Shown here: positions 27,131 to 35,869 of the stretch, piece by piece
Layout: the number at the start of each line of letters is the position of its first letter
How positions within the stretch are numbered: the stretch's first letter is position 1
Origin: Variovorax sp. PAMC28562
Lineage (GTDB): Bacteria; Pseudomonadota; Gammaproteobacteria; Burkholderiales; Burkholderiaceae_C
Assembly (NCBI RefSeq): GCF_014303735.1
Contig: NZ_CP060296.1
Location: forward strand, 1,065,501-1,129,500
DNA length: 64,000 nucleotides
Reading direction: 5' to 3'
Program-made: the position numbers and the translations under genes
The notes under the pieces: model-generated
Told to the model about the DNA's origin: nothing
The model's database searches: none
What the model saw: only the letters and a program-made list of their open reading frames with translations

Positions 27131-28512
27131 GCCTGCTCGGCTTCGAAGCGTGTCATCGCGCGGTCGAAGCGCTCGAACATCTCGTCGACCTGCACCGACG
27201 TCATGATGAGCGGCGGGCAGAACGCCACCGCGTCGGCCAGCGCGCGCACGATGAGTCCTTGCTCCAGCGCCAGCTGGGCCAGGCGGGCGCCCGCCTTCTT
27301 CGCGGGATCGAATGCCGTGCGCTTTGCCGGATCTGGCACCAGCTCGATAGCGCCGATGAACCCCACGCCTCGCACTTCGCCGACGAAAGGCCGTGCTGCA
27401 AAACGCTGCAAGCCTTGCTGGAACTGCGGCACCAACGACTGCACGTGCGCGAGGATCTTTTCGTCTTCGTAGACCTTCAGCGTTTCGAGTGCGATGGCGC
27501 ACGCGACCGGATGTCCCGAGTAAGTGAACCCGTGGCCGAAGGTGCCGATCTTTCCGCTGTTGGCCGCCACCGCGGCATGCACCCTGTCGTTGACCAGCAC
27601 GGCCGAGATCGGTACGTAGCCCGACGACAGCGCTTTGGCCGAAGTGAGTATGTCCGGCTTCATGCCGTAGGTGGTCGAGCCGAACATTTCACCGGTGCGG
27701 CAAAACCCGCAGATCACTTCGTCGGCGATCAGCAGCACGTCGTACTTCGCCAGTACCTTCTGGATTTTTTCGAAGTACGTCACCGGCGGCACGATGACGC
27801 CGCCCGCGCCCATCACCGGTTCGGCAATGAAGGCGCCGACCGTTTCAGGGCCTTCTTCGAGGATGCGTTTTTCGAGCGAATCGGCCAGTCGCGTCGCGAA
27901 GCCTTCTTCGCTTTCGCCGGCCTCGGCATAGCGCCAGTGGTGCGGGCAATCGACGTGCAGGATGCGATCGATCGGCAGGTCGAAGTCGCGATGGTTCGAG
28001 ATCAAGCCGCTCAGGCTGGCGGCCGCGACGGTGACGCCGTGGTACGCGTTCTTGCGCGCGATGATCTTTTTCTTTGCCGGCTTTCCGATGGCATTGTGGT
28101 AGTACCAGACCAGCTTGACGGCAGTGTCGTTGGCCTCCGAACCGGAATTGGCGAAGAACACTTTCGACATCGGCACGGGGGCCATGGCCAGCAGCTTTTC
28201 GGCGAGCGCGATGGCGGCCGCATTGGAGCGGCCGTTGAACGTGTGGTAGTACGGCAAGGTGCGCAGCGCGTCGCTGCCAGCCTTGGCCAGGCGCTCGTTG
28301 CTGAAGCCGAGCGAGGCACACCATAGCGCCGACATGGCTTCGAGATAACGGTGACCCTGGTCGTCCTCGACATACACGCCATCGCCGCGCGCGATCATGA
28401 AAGGCCCGACCTGCGGATGCGTCGCCAGATTGGTAAAGGGGTGCAGCACCGAGGCGATGTCGTGCGCTGCGTTTTCAGCATGCGTTGGGGGGTTCAATGT
28501 GAATGCGTTCAT
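27127..28512 (-). CDS. Class III PLP-dependent aminotransferase (omega-type)
   Basis: 461 residues. The fold-type I class III features are present: SNERLAKAGSDALRTLPYYH and VFFANSGSEANDTAVKLVWY near the cofactor, DVLLIADEVICGFCRTGEMF with the PLP-binding Asp, and the Schiff-base lysine in DILTSAKALSSGYVPISAVL (about residue 290). Close in layout to SpuC-type putrescine/cadaverine:pyruvate transaminases, and also to beta-alanine:pyruvate enzymes. It starts 9 bases after the dehydrogenase stop and overlaps the deacetylase-like gene, so these three steps should be made in fixed ratio. Confidence 0.9.
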   Translation of the reverse strand: MNAFTLNPPTHAENAAHDIASVLHPFTNLATHPQVGPFMIARGDGVYVEDDQGHRYLEAMSALWCASLGFSNERLAKAGSDALRTLPYYHTFNGRSNAAAIALAEKLLAMAPVPMSKVFFANSGSEANDTAVKLVWYYHNAIGKPAKKKIIARKNAYHGVTVAAASLSGLISNHRDFDLPIDRILHVDCPHHWRYAEAGESEEGFATRLADSLEKRILEEGPETVGAFIAEPVMGAGGVIVPPVTYFEKIQKVLAKYDVLLIADEVICGFCRTGEMFGSTTYGMKPDILTSAKALSSGYVPISAVLVNDRVHAAVAANSGKIGTFGHGFTYSGHPVACAIALETLKVYEDEKILAHVQSLVPQFQQGLQRFAARPFVGEVRGVGFIGAIELVPDPAKRTAFDPAKKAGARLAQLALEQGLIVRALADAVAFCPPLIMTSVQVDEMFERFDRAMTRFEAEQA

Positions 28513-28521
28513 GGTGTGTGC

Positions 28522-29460
28522 TTAGTAGCCGCGGTCGATATCGACCTGATTGACGGGACAAATCCCTTGTTCAAGCGCCGCCAGATTGGCCAGCGTCTGT
28601 TGCGCGATGACCAGGCGGTCGGTGCGTGTCGCGATGTGCGGCGTGACGAGAATGCGCGGGTCTTTCCAGAACGGATGCGACGCGGGCAACGGTTCCTGCG
28701 AGAACGCATCGAGCGTCGCCGCAGAGAGCTGTCCCCGCTCCAGGGCTCGCAACAGGTCGGCTTCGACCAGGTGGTCACCGCGCCCGACATTGATCAAGTG
28801 TGCGCCGTGCGGCAACTTCGAGAACAGGTCTGCGTTGAGAAAGCCGTGCGTCTCTGGGGTCAGCGGCAGCAGGCAGACCAGCGTGTCGCAACCCGACAGG
28901 AACGCGTCGAGCTGACCGGCGCCGTGGTAGCCGGTCACGCCCTCGGGCAAGTCAGCCTTGGCACTGCGACTCCAGCCGCGCACGGCGTAGCCGATGGTCG
29001 CGAGCGCCCCGGCGCAGGCCATGCCGAGCGTGCCCATGCCCGCGATGCCGACGCGGTGCTTGCGCGGTGACACCACCGGCTGCTCCTGCCAAAGCCCGGT
29101 TGCCGAGCTGGCGACGTACGCGCGCATGCCGCGATGCTGCTGCACGACAGCCCAACTCACGTACGCATTCATGCCCGCGGCCATGCCCGAATCGACGATG
29201 CGGCACAACGGCACGTCGCGTGGCAGTTGCGCGTCGGCCAGCATGTGGTCGACGCCAGCGGCAAGCGACTGCGCGAGCCGTAGCTTGGGAAGTTGCGCCA
29301 GCTGTCCGTGCGGCGGAAACCAGCAGACCGCGATGTCGATCTCGTCGAGCGCACCGAGGTCGGCACCCTGCCGCACATCGATGCCGGGGCTGACTTCGCG
29401 AAACGCGGTAGCGAGGTATTCCATGTCGAGCACTTCGCTCAACAACGCGACGCAAGTCAT
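28522..29460 (-). CDS. D-2-hydroxyacid dehydrogenase (GhrA-like)
   Basis: 312 residues, NAD(P)-dependent. The Rossmann fingerprint is VGIAGMGTLGMACAGALATI and the catalytic triad Arg-Glu-His is in LINVGRGDHLVEADLLRALE, FSQEPLPASHPFWKDPRILV and VTPHIATRT. It resembles GhrA glyoxylate/hydroxypyruvate reductases, which reduce 2-oxoacids to hydroxyacids. Its ATG overlaps the stop of the ABC ATPase remnant as TGATG, showing that it was once translationally coupled to that lost transporter. Upstream in the operon is the class II aldolase, beyond the scar. Confidence 0.9.
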   Translation of the reverse strand: MTCVALLSEVLDMEYLATAFREVSPGIDVRQGADLGALDEIDIAVCWFPPHGQLAQLPKLRLAQSLAAGVDHMLADAQLPRDVPLCRIVDSGMAAGMNAYVSWAVVQQHRGMRAYVASSATGLWQEQPVVSPRKHRVGIAGMGTLGMACAGALATIGYAVRGWSRSAKADLPEGVTGYHGAGQLDAFLSGCDTLVCLLPLTPETHGFLNADLFSKLPHGAHLINVGRGDHLVEADLLRALERGQLSAATLDAFSQEPLPASHPFWKDPRILVTPHIATRTDRLVIAQQTLANLAALEQGICPVNQVDIDRGY

Positions 29461-29592
29461 CAGATCGCCTCCATTGCACTGACGACCGCATCGATCAGCT
29501 TGCGCGTGTACGCGTGCTGCGGATCGCGCAACACCGTGTGCGTTTCGCCGTACTCGAGCACCACGCCGCGCTGCAGCACCGCGATGTGGCGG
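29460..29592 (-). pseudogene. Remnant of a peptide-type ABC transporter ATPase (C-terminus only)
   Basis: The minus strand encodes AVLQRGVVLEYGETHTVLRD followed by PQHAYTRKLIDAV and a stop, the normal C-terminus of a dipeptide/oligopeptide transporter ATPase (OppF/DppF type: PxHPYTRxLLxAV). There is no start, Walker A or Walker B upstream in this orientation; at 29592 it runs into the oppositely oriented fragment. Stop TGA overlaps the dehydrogenase start. Confidence 0.75.
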
Positions 29593-29595
29593 TGC
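29576..29595. repeat. Inverted repeat at the junction of oppositely oriented ABC fragments
   Basis: GCACCGC and GCGGTGC flank a 6-base loop. This short inverted repeat is exactly where the minus-strand ATPase fragment ends and the plus-strand ATPase fragment begins, as expected at an inversion or fold-back breakpoint. Confidence 0.7.
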
Positions 29596-29700
29596 TTTTC
29601 ATCACGCACGACTTCGGCGAGATGTCGGAGATTACGGACCATGTTTTCGTGATGCAGCCCTACACGCAGAAATTGATCGCCGCCATTCCCGACAATGAAA
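29583..29700 (+). pseudogene. Inverted remnant of a peptide-type ABC transporter ATPase
   Basis: The plus strand reads DVAVLFITHDFGEMSEITDH then VFVMQ, which is the H-loop region (ITHD) of an ABC ATPase, and then jumps to PYTQKLIAAIPD, the C-terminal end of an OppD/DppD protein. The piece between (about 20 residues with the hydrophobic GxxVExG stretch) is missing. Start, Walker motifs and signature are absent, so it cannot function. Confidence 0.75.
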
Positions 29701-29870
29701 CGCGGCGTGGGTCGATCGCCTTGATGCTTTCGACCGACGCCAGGTTGGCCCGCAGCCGCGCATGGGTCTTGCGCAAAAACACGTCGGCCGAGAACACCAC
29801 GTCGTCGGCGGTGAAGGACTTGCCGTCGTGCCACAGCGACGCCCATTTGAATAAGGTTGCGACGTTTCAT
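29690..29870 (-). pseudogene. Remnant of an extracellular peptide-binding protein (SBP family 5)
   Basis: From ATG 29870, with an intact AGGAG ribosome-binding site, the first residues MKRRNLIQMG look like the start of a signal peptide. A shift of frame then gives WASLWHDGKSFTADDVVFSA, continuing as DVFLRKTHARLRANLASVES and IKAIDPRRV, the typical N-lobe of dipeptide-binding proteins (WHDGKxFTADDVVFS). The signal peptide and the first domain segment have been deleted together, and the rest is lost at about 29690. Confidence 0.75.
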
Positions 29871-29917
29871 GAAGACTCCTGAAGGCTCGGACAAGGGAAA
29901 GAGCGAAGGCGAGTGGA

Positions 29918-30688
29918 TCAATCGCGGAACGACGATGGCGCGGCCGGCTCGATGCGCTGCAGCATCGCGCGCCATTCGCGGCCGTTGGGGTCGGGCTGGC
30001 CGGCCTCGCGCACGCTGTCGCCGCTTTCGTACTGCCGCGCCGTCTTCTCGCAGACCTCGAGCGACACCGGATGGATCGGCAAGCCGGTCGACTGGATCGC
30101 AACCTGAACGCGGCAGGCCCGCTCCAGGTTCAGCATCAGGATGAACGCCTCGGGCACGTTGCGTCCCAGCGTGACCAGACCGTGGTTACGCAGGATGAGC
30201 GCGCGCGACGTCGGCCCGAGGTCGGCGACCAGCCGACTGCACTCGTCCGGATCGAGCGCGATGCCCTCGAAGTCGTGATAGACCACGCGCTCGTGAAACT
30301 GCAGCGCCCACTGGTTGCAAGGCTGCAACCCACACGCCAGCGACGACACCGCCACGCCCGCCACCGTGTGCGTATGCAGCACGCATGCCGCGTCGTGCCG
30401 CGCCGAATGCACGGCGCTGTGGATGGTGAAGCCGGCCGGGTTCACGTCGAAAGGCGAGTCGTCGAGGATGCGGCCTTCGAGGTCGATCTTGACGAGCGAC
30501 GAAGCCGTGATGTCCCTGAAAAGCATGCCGAACGGGTTGATCAGAAACTGGTCTTCGGTGCCCGGCACCCGCGCCGAGATGTGGGTGTAGATGCTGTCGT
30601 CCATGCCGTAGTACGCGACCAGGCGGTAGGCGGCGGCGAGGTCTTCGCGGACTTGGCGTTCTGCGGGGGAGACATCTTTCGATGACAT
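29918..30688 (-). CDS. Class II aldolase/adducin family protein
   Basis: 256 residues; AAAGGAGC ribosome-binding site seven bases before ATG 30688. The zinc-binding histidines are in CVLHTHTVAGVAVSSLACGL and ALILRNHGLVTLGRNVPEAF; the acidic/His partner follows. Family members are fuculose- or ribulose-phosphate aldolases, epimerases and decarboxylase-like enzymes; proteins of this subgroup (PRK06208-like) have no assigned reaction. First intact gene of the minus-strand operon. A pair of palindromes lies 54-74 bp upstream of its start. Confidence 0.88.
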   Translation of the reverse strand: MSSKDVSPAERQVREDLAAAYRLVAYYGMDDSIYTHISARVPGTEDQFLINPFGMLFRDITASSLVKIDLEGRILDDSPFDVNPAGFTIHSAVHSARHDAACVLHTHTVAGVAVSSLACGLQPCNQWALQFHERVVYHDFEGIALDPDECSRLVADLGPTSRALILRNHGLVTLGRNVPEAFILMLNLERACRVQVAIQSTGLPIHPVSLEVCEKTARQYESGDSVREAGQPDPNGREWRAMLQRIEPAAPSSFRD

Positions 30689-30741
30689 GACTTTTGCTCC
30701 TTTGGGGTCGATGTTGCATCGCTGTCAAGTCGCTGCTGCGA

Positions 30742-30762
30742 ACTGTCGACAGTCAACGTTGA
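30742..30762. promoter_or_regulatory. Adjacent palindromes, candidate operator of the aldolase operon
   Basis: ACTGTCGACAGT (perfect 12-bp palindrome, 30742-30753) is followed by TCAACGTTGA (perfect 10-bp palindrome, 30753-30762). They lie between the divergent aldolase operon and the MFS gene, where a GntR/FCD dimer such as the protein encoded at 24408 would be expected to bind. Confidence 0.45.
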
Positions 30763-30844
30763 ACACGTTTTAGCAAACTATGGGCCAGCGTGCCGGTCGC
30801 ATATCGGACCAATACGGTGCGTGTTTTCGTCTAAAACCGTCTGC

Positions 30845-32110
30845 ATGACCTCCTCTGCGGCGCTTTCACACAACAAGACGACGTCGCCCTGGATCATGTT
30901 GATGGCGCTGACCACGGCCTTTGGCCTGAGCCAGTCGTTTCGGACGATCGCGGCGATCATGGCGCCGCCGCTGCAAAAGGAGTTTGGGCTGTCGGCGCAG
31001 GCGCTCGGCCTGTTCGCCGGCTCGTTTCATTTCGCCTTCGGCGCGCTGCAACTCTTCATGGGCATCGGCATCGACCTGTACGGCGTGCGGCGCACCGTAC
31101 TCACCGCCTTTCCGCTGGCGATGGTCGGCGCGCTCGTCGCGGCGATGTCGCACAGCTTTTTGCCGCTGGTGCTGGGCCAGGTACTCATCGGCATCGGCTG
31201 CGCGCCGGCGTTTCTGGTGTGCACGGTGTTCATCGCGCGCCAGTTTGCGGGCGAGCGCTTCGCGTCGGTATCGGGCACGGCGCTCGGTATCGGCTCGACC
31301 GGCCTGCTGCTCACAGGCACGCCGCTGGCCTGGCTCATCGAGCAGCAGTCGTGGCGCGCCGGCTTTCTGGCATTGGGTGCGATGTCGGCATTGGCCTGGC
31401 TCGCGATCTTCTTTCTCGTGCATGAACCCAAGGCCTCCACATCGTCCGATGGTGCACCGCCGCCGCCGCGGCTGTCAGTGCTGGCCGCCTTGAGGAGCTA
31501 CGGTGAATTGTTCAGGCTGCCGCACACGATCGGCATCGTGGCACTGGCGAGCGTCACCTATGCCTCCTTTCTTTCGTTGCGCGGGCTGTGGCTCGGGCCT
31601 TTGCTGATCGAGCGCCACGGGCTGTCGCTGGTGCAAAGCGGCAACGTCGCCCTGGCCCTGTCGGTGGTCGGCATGTTCGGCGCGCCGCTGTTCGGCCGCA
31701 TCGACCCTGGCCCGGCAAAGCGACGGCGCTGGATCATCGGCTTCACCTTGCTGAGCGCGGCGATCTTCGCGGCCATGGCCTTCAACCTCGGCGCCACGTT
31801 CGACGTGTGTGCATCGGTGCTGGTCGGCGTGGTGTCGGGCTACATCGTGCTGGAGTACCCGGACGTGAAAGCCGCCTACCCGGCCAGCATGACGGGCCGC
31901 GCGATGGCCGTCTTCACGATGGCGATGTTCCTCGGCGTGGCGGTGATGCAATGGCTGACCGGCCTCGTCGCATCGGCGGCGACGGCGCACGGCACCGACC
32001 CATTTCTGGCGGTATTGCTGACCATCGCGATGATGCTGTTGCTGGGCGCCGCCGCCTTCAAGTGGTTGCCGCAGCCCGGATCAGTGGACAGCGCAGCCTT
32101 GACTCGCTGA
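30845..32110 (+). CDS. MFS transporter
   Basis: 421 residues from ATG 30845 (MTSSAALSHNKTTSPWIMLM); an in-frame ATG at 30821 would add eight. Twelve membrane segments in two six-helix halves with a cytoplasmic loop in the middle (EPKASTSSDGAPPPP). Between helices 2 and 3 stands GIDLYGVRRTVLTAFPLAMV, the MFS A-loop position. It is divergent from the aldolase operon and may share its regulation. Substrate unknown; a carboxylate or hydroxyacid would suit the neighbouring dehydrogenase and aldolase, as a guess. Confidence 0.85.
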   Translation: MTSSAALSHNKTTSPWIMLMALTTAFGLSQSFRTIAAIMAPPLQKEFGLSAQALGLFAGSFHFAFGALQLFMGIGIDLYGVRRTVLTAFPLAMVGALVAAMSHSFLPLVLGQVLIGIGCAPAFLVCTVFIARQFAGERFASVSGTALGIGSTGLLLTGTPLAWLIEQQSWRAGFLALGAMSALAWLAIFFLVHEPKASTSSDGAPPPPRLSVLAALRSYGELFRLPHTIGIVALASVTYASFLSLRGLWLGPLLIERHGLSLVQSGNVALALSVVGMFGAPLFGRIDPGPAKRRRWIIGFTLLSAAIFAAMAFNLGATFDVCASVLVGVVSGYIVLEYPDVKAAYPASMTGRAMAVFTMAMFLGVAVMQWLTGLVASAATAHGTDPFLAVLLTIAMMLLLGAAAFKWLPQPGSVDSAALTR

Positions 32111-32112
32111 CC

Positions 32113-32700
32113 TCAGGGCTTTCGACCGAGCGGCTTGCTCAGAAAACGCGAACCCTTTTCGCCGAAACGCCACGGCGTGTCGATCGCCTTCGAGATGCCG
32201 ATGCGCAGACCGGCATCGACCACTGCGTCGGGCTCGCCATCGGGCGGCGCGATCAGCAAGAACGGTGGTGCGTCGAGCGGCTTGCCGTTAAAGCCGTCGT
32301 CGATGCCCAATGCCTGCGCCAAGCGGCCCGGCCCGGCGCACAGCAGCCGCGCCTCGTCGAGCCCGCGTCGCTCACGCATTCGGTCGAGCCCCATGGTCGG
32401 TTCGATCGCGCGAATCAGCACCGCGGCGCCATGCCCTTTTTCGCGGCACACGAAGTTGAGGCACCAGTGAATGCCGTACGAGCGATACACGTAGGCTCGA
32501 CCCGGTGAACCGAACATCGAGGCATTGCGCGAGGTCGGTCCGCTGAAGCTGTGCGAGGCCGGGTCGTCCCGGTCGTAGGCCTCGGTTTCGACGATGCGCC
32601 CGCCCACGCCGTCGACCAGCAAAGTGAGGCCGATGAGGTGCCGCGCGACCTCATCGGAGGATGCGTTGAAATCGATGACGGACGGTGATCGAGATGGCAT
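32113..32700 (-). CDS. DNA-3-methyladenine glycosylase (AAG/MPG family)
   Basis: 195 residues from ATG 32700 ([20 protein letters not shown]). The enzyme flips alkylated purines such as 3-methyladenine and hypoxanthine out of DNA and cleaves the N-glycosidic bond, starting base excision repair. The catalytic glutamate is in [40 protein letters not shown] carries the intercalating tyrosine and the nucleotide pocket; [16 protein letters not shown] and [14 protein letters not shown] complete the signature. It is convergent with the MFS gene (2 bp between stops) and follows another minus-strand gene by 19 bp. Confidence 0.92.
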   Translation of the reverse strand: MPSRSPSVIDFNASSDEVARHLIGLTLLVDGVGGRIVETEAYDRDDPASHSFSGPTSRNASMFGSPGRAYVYRSYGIHWCLNFVCREKGHGAAVLIRAIEPTMGLDRMRERRGLDEARLLCAGPGRLAQALGIDDGFNGKPLDAPPFLLIAPPDGEPDAVVDAGLRIGISKAIDTPWRFGEKGSRFLSKPLGRKP

Positions 32701-32719
32701 GGCGGAACCTTGACTCAGG

Positions 32720-33106
32720 CTACACCAGCCCTTCGACCGTCGCCTGCAGCTGCTGCGAAAAACCTTTGAGCTTCGGCGTGTCCAACGCGTAGGCCAGCGT
32801 CGTGGCACCGACCAGCATCATCACCAGCGTCTTGCCGGGTTCGCCGGCAGCCACTGCCAACGCGGTGGCGTCTACCGGTCGCAAGCTCAGCGTGCCGTCG
32901 CTCTCGAAGTGCTGCGGCAATCGCTGGATGTGGCCGGCGGCCCAAGAGACCTTCGACAGCAGGTGAATCATCTTGCCGATGTCGGCGACCAAAGCCTCGA
33001 TCGGCACGGGGCCTTCGAGCGTGTCGATGGTGAGATTGAACTTCAGCCCGTCATCGTGAAGCGATGCATTGCTGAAGCCGGCGAACGTGCGGTGATCCGT
33101 GACCAT
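32720..33106 (-). CDS. Conserved hypothetical protein
   Basis: 128 residues, soluble, no signal peptide. Opens [20 protein letters not shown], middle [20 protein letters not shown] is an amphipathic helix, and [20 protein letters not shown] is hydrophobic but too short and polar for a confident membrane helix. No motif was recognised. It lies between a GAF protein gene (11 bp upstream) and the alkyladenine glycosylase gene in the same direction, so the three may form one transcript. Confidence 0.65.
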   Translation of the reverse strand: MVTDHRTFAGFSNASLHDDGLKFNLTIDTLEGPVPIEALVADIGKMIHLLSKVSWAAGHIQRLPQHFESDGTLSLRPVDATALAVAAGEPGKTLVMMLVGATTLAYALDTPKLKGFSQQLQATVEGLV

Positions 33107-33117
33107 GGTCCTGGCGT

Positions 33118-33720
33118 TCAGTGCGCTCGGCGCGACGACACCAAGTTGTCGGTGGGCTCCAGCGACCAGTTGGCCATCGCCATGTCGGCCTCACGCGCTC
33201 GCACTTCGTCGATTCGGCGCGCAGTGAGCTGCGCCGACATCTCGAGCTTTTTCAGATCGCGCTGCGTCAACTCTTCGTTCACCGCAAAGCTGAAGCAGCA
33301 CAGCGTGCCGTAGATGCGTCCGTCGCTCAGCACCACCGGCACGCTCATAAAACTTCCGAGCGGAAACGGCACCTTCGGCAAGTCTTTTGCGCCGGCGTAG
33401 TTGGGAAAGTCCTTGATCATGTTGGGCATCCGGCCGTCGACCACGCGCTGGCAGAAGGTCGACTCCAGCGGATGCGACTGACCTTCTTCGAACATGCGCT
33501 TGTCGGCATCGGCCTCGATGCGGCGGAACACACGCCGGCCATCGACGAACTCCGAGACGAACACGACGTCCATGTCGAGCTTCTCTCGCAGCAACTTGAG
33601 CACCTCCGACACGGCGCTGCTCACCAGCGGATCGCCACCTTCGGAGGTGGCAACGAGCAATTCGGAAACCCTCACCTCGAAGGCATCGGGCGCGTAGTCG
33701 GATGGATGGAGTGCGTACAT
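33118..33720 (-). CDS. GAF-domain sensory protein
   Basis: 200 residues from ATG 33720 (MYALHPSDYAPDAFEVRVSE). A single GAF domain fills most of it: VLKLLREKLDMDVVFVSEFV, then SHPLESTFCQRVVDGRMPNM, then GSFMSVPVVLSDGRIYGTLC, which includes the usual SxxxxPxxxxG stretch and a Cys pair (LCCFSF). No catalytic domain is attached, so it probably binds a small ligand or tetrapyrrole and works through a partner. A similar stand-alone GAF protein is encoded at 42170. Function unknown. Confidence 0.85.
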   Translation of the reverse strand: MYALHPSDYAPDAFEVRVSELLVATSEGGDPLVSSAVSEVLKLLREKLDMDVVFVSEFVDGRRVFRRIEADADKRMFEEGQSHPLESTFCQRVVDGRMPNMIKDFPNYAGAKDLPKVPFPLGSFMSVPVVLSDGRIYGTLCCFSFAVNEELTQRDLKKLEMSAQLTARRIDEVRAREADMAMANWSLEPTDNLVSSRRAH

Positions 33721-33991
33721 AGGCTTGCGCTCGATGGTGCCGAACCTGAACGCATGCAATCGCTCGATGTGAGGCTGAATCGCATGTCGATTTCACAGAT
33801 TCGCCCGAGTCGACTATCACGCTGTAAGCCTTTTTCATTCAGCGCTTGCACAAACGCCGAACTGCGTTGTCAAGTAAGTCACGGCAGCCCCGAACGCGGG
33901 GTCAGAGGCATGTTCAAGCGCCGCGGCGCTGGGCATGATGCTTTGCGAACAAATGTCATTTTTCCCCGGCGCCACCAGCAGACCTCACCTC

Positions 33992-35833
33992 ATGTCCACC
34001 CTGATTCCTGCCCTGAACACCTGCGTGTCGCGCATGACGACAGGCGAGCGGCGTCTTGCTGAAAGGCTCGAGCAAAAGCTCGGCAGCAACTACCTCGTCT
34101 GGTACGACGTGCCGGTCGGCCCGAAGCGGCTGCACCCCGACTTCATCGTGCTGCATCCGCGCCGCGGCCTGCTGGTGCTGGAGGTCAAAGACTGGAAGCT
34201 CGACGACATCCGCCAGGCCGGCAAGCTGAGCTTCGAGGTGGCGCCCGAAGGCGTGCCGCGCAGCGTCATCAATCCGCTGGAGCAGGCGCGCCAGTACGCG
34301 CACCAGATGGTGGCGGCCCTCACGCAAGACCCGCAGCTGGTTCAGGACGAAGGCAAATGGCGGGGCATGCTGAGCTTTCCGTGGAGCTATGGCCTGGTGC
34401 TGACGCACATCACGCGGCGCCAGTTCGTCACGGCCGAGCTCGACTGCGTGATCGATTCGCAGCGCGTCATCTGCAGCGACGAAATGACCGAGACCGTCGA
34501 CCCGCAAACACTCAAGAGCCGGTTGTGGAACATGTTCCCGGCGCTGATGCACGGCATGCTGTCGATCCCCAACATCGATCGCGTGCGCTGGATTCTTTTC
34601 CCTGAAGTGCGTGTGGACGCCGATGCCGACATGCAGGTCAGCCTGGACATCCCGCTCGACCTGCCCGACACGATGACCGTGCTCGACATTCAGCAGGAGC
34701 GGCTGTCCCGTAGCCTCGGCGACGGCCACCGTGTGATCCACGGCGTGGCGGGCTCCGGCAAAACGCTGATCCTCGCGCGCCGCGCCGTGCAACTGGCCAA
34801 GCGCGTCACCACCAAGCCGGTACTCGTGCTTTGCTACAACGAGCCATTGGCGGTGCAGCTCGCGTCGGTCATCGCGAGCAAGGGGCTCGCCGGCAAGGTG
34901 CATGTGCGCCACTTTCACAAGTGGTGCCGGGAGCAACTCGTCAGCTACGGGCAAGCGCTGCCGGTGTCGACGGAAACTGAAAAGCTGAGCACCGCCAAGC
35001 TGATGGAAGCCTTCGTGCAGCGGCTCGTTCGCGCGGTCGACAAGAAGCAGGTGCCGTCGGGGCAGTACATGGCAGTGCTCATCGACGAAGGCCATGACTT
35101 CAAGCACGAGTGGTTGAAGCTGGTGGTGCAAATGGTCGACCCCGACACCAACAGTTTGCTTTTGCTGTACGACGACGCGCAGAGCATCTACGAAAGGCAC
35201 CGCACTCGCAAGTTCAGCTTCAGGAGCGTCGGCATCCATGCGCAAGGGCGCACATCGATGCTCAAAGTCAACTACCGCAACACGAAGCAGATTCTCGACA
35301 CCGCGAGCCGCATCGCCGGCACGTTATTGATGGCAGACAAGTCAGACAACGGCAGCGGTGACGAAGACGACGGCATCCCGTTGCTGCATCCGGTGAGCAG
35401 TGGCCGCGTCGGCCAAGAGCCGACCGTCGTCCGCATGCCCAACCTGCAGGCCGAGGCCTTGAAGATTGCCGAGCTGTTGAGTGCCGCCCACTTCGAGGGC
35501 CACGCCTGGGGCGACATGGCCGTGATCTGCCGCCATCACACGGTGATGGACGAATGCGCCAAGGTGCTGGAAGAGCGGATGCTGCCGCACCAGGTGCGCA
35601 AAGGACTCGGCACCTTCGACCCGGAGGCAGACACGATCAAGGTGATGTCGATGCACGCGAGCAAGGGGCTTGAATTTGGCGTCGTGGCGTTGATGGGCGT
35701 GGAAGAAGTCGTCGGCAATGCGGTCGCCGACCCGGACGAGGCGCGACTCTTTTATGTAGCTGCGACGCGGGCGAGGAGCAAGCTGCTGATCACCGCGAGC
35801 AACTCGAAGCCGGCGCAACCGGTTGCGGCTTGA
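33992..35833 (+). CDS. NERD nuclease-domain UvrD/Rep-like helicase
   Basis: 613 residues from ATG 33992 (MSTLIPALNTCVSRMTTGER); a start at 33935 would add 19. N-terminal NERD domain (about 10-130) with the nuclease-like motif LHPDFIVLHPRRGLLVLEVK: Asp, then Glu and Lys. Then an SF1A helicase: Walker A VIHGVAGSGKTLILARRAV (about 247), Walker B YMAVLIDEGHDF, motif III LLLYDDAQSIY, motif IV NYRNTKQILD, motif V IKVMSMHASKGLEFGVVAL and motif VI DEARLFYVAATRARSKLLI. It may process or cut damaged DNA. There is no neighbouring defence gene to fix its role. Confidence 0.9.
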   Translation: MSTLIPALNTCVSRMTTGERRLAERLEQKLGSNYLVWYDVPVGPKRLHPDFIVLHPRRGLLVLEVKDWKLDDIRQAGKLSFEVAPEGVPRSVINPLEQARQYAHQMVAALTQDPQLVQDEGKWRGMLSFPWSYGLVLTHITRRQFVTAELDCVIDSQRVICSDEMTETVDPQTLKSRLWNMFPALMHGMLSIPNIDRVRWILFPEVRVDADADMQVSLDIPLDLPDTMTVLDIQQERLSRSLGDGHRVIHGVAGSGKTLILARRAVQLAKRVTTKPVLVLCYNEPLAVQLASVIASKGLAGKVHVRHFHKWCREQLVSYGQALPVSTETEKLSTAKLMEAFVQRLVRAVDKKQVPSGQYMAVLIDEGHDFKHEWLKLVVQMVDPDTNSLLLLYDDAQSIYERHRTRKFSFRSVGIHAQGRTSMLKVNYRNTKQILDTASRIAGTLLMADKSDNGSGDEDDGIPLLHPVSSGRVGQEPTVVRMPNLQAEALKIAELLSAAHFEGHAWGDMAVICRHHTVMDECAKVLEERMLPHQVRKGLGTFDPEADTIKVMSMHASKGLEFGVVALMGVEEVVGNAVADPDEARLFYVAATRARSKLLITASNSKPAQPVAA

Positions 35834-35869
35834 GCAGACGCAATCTCCAGTAATGGAGAAAATGGCGTC

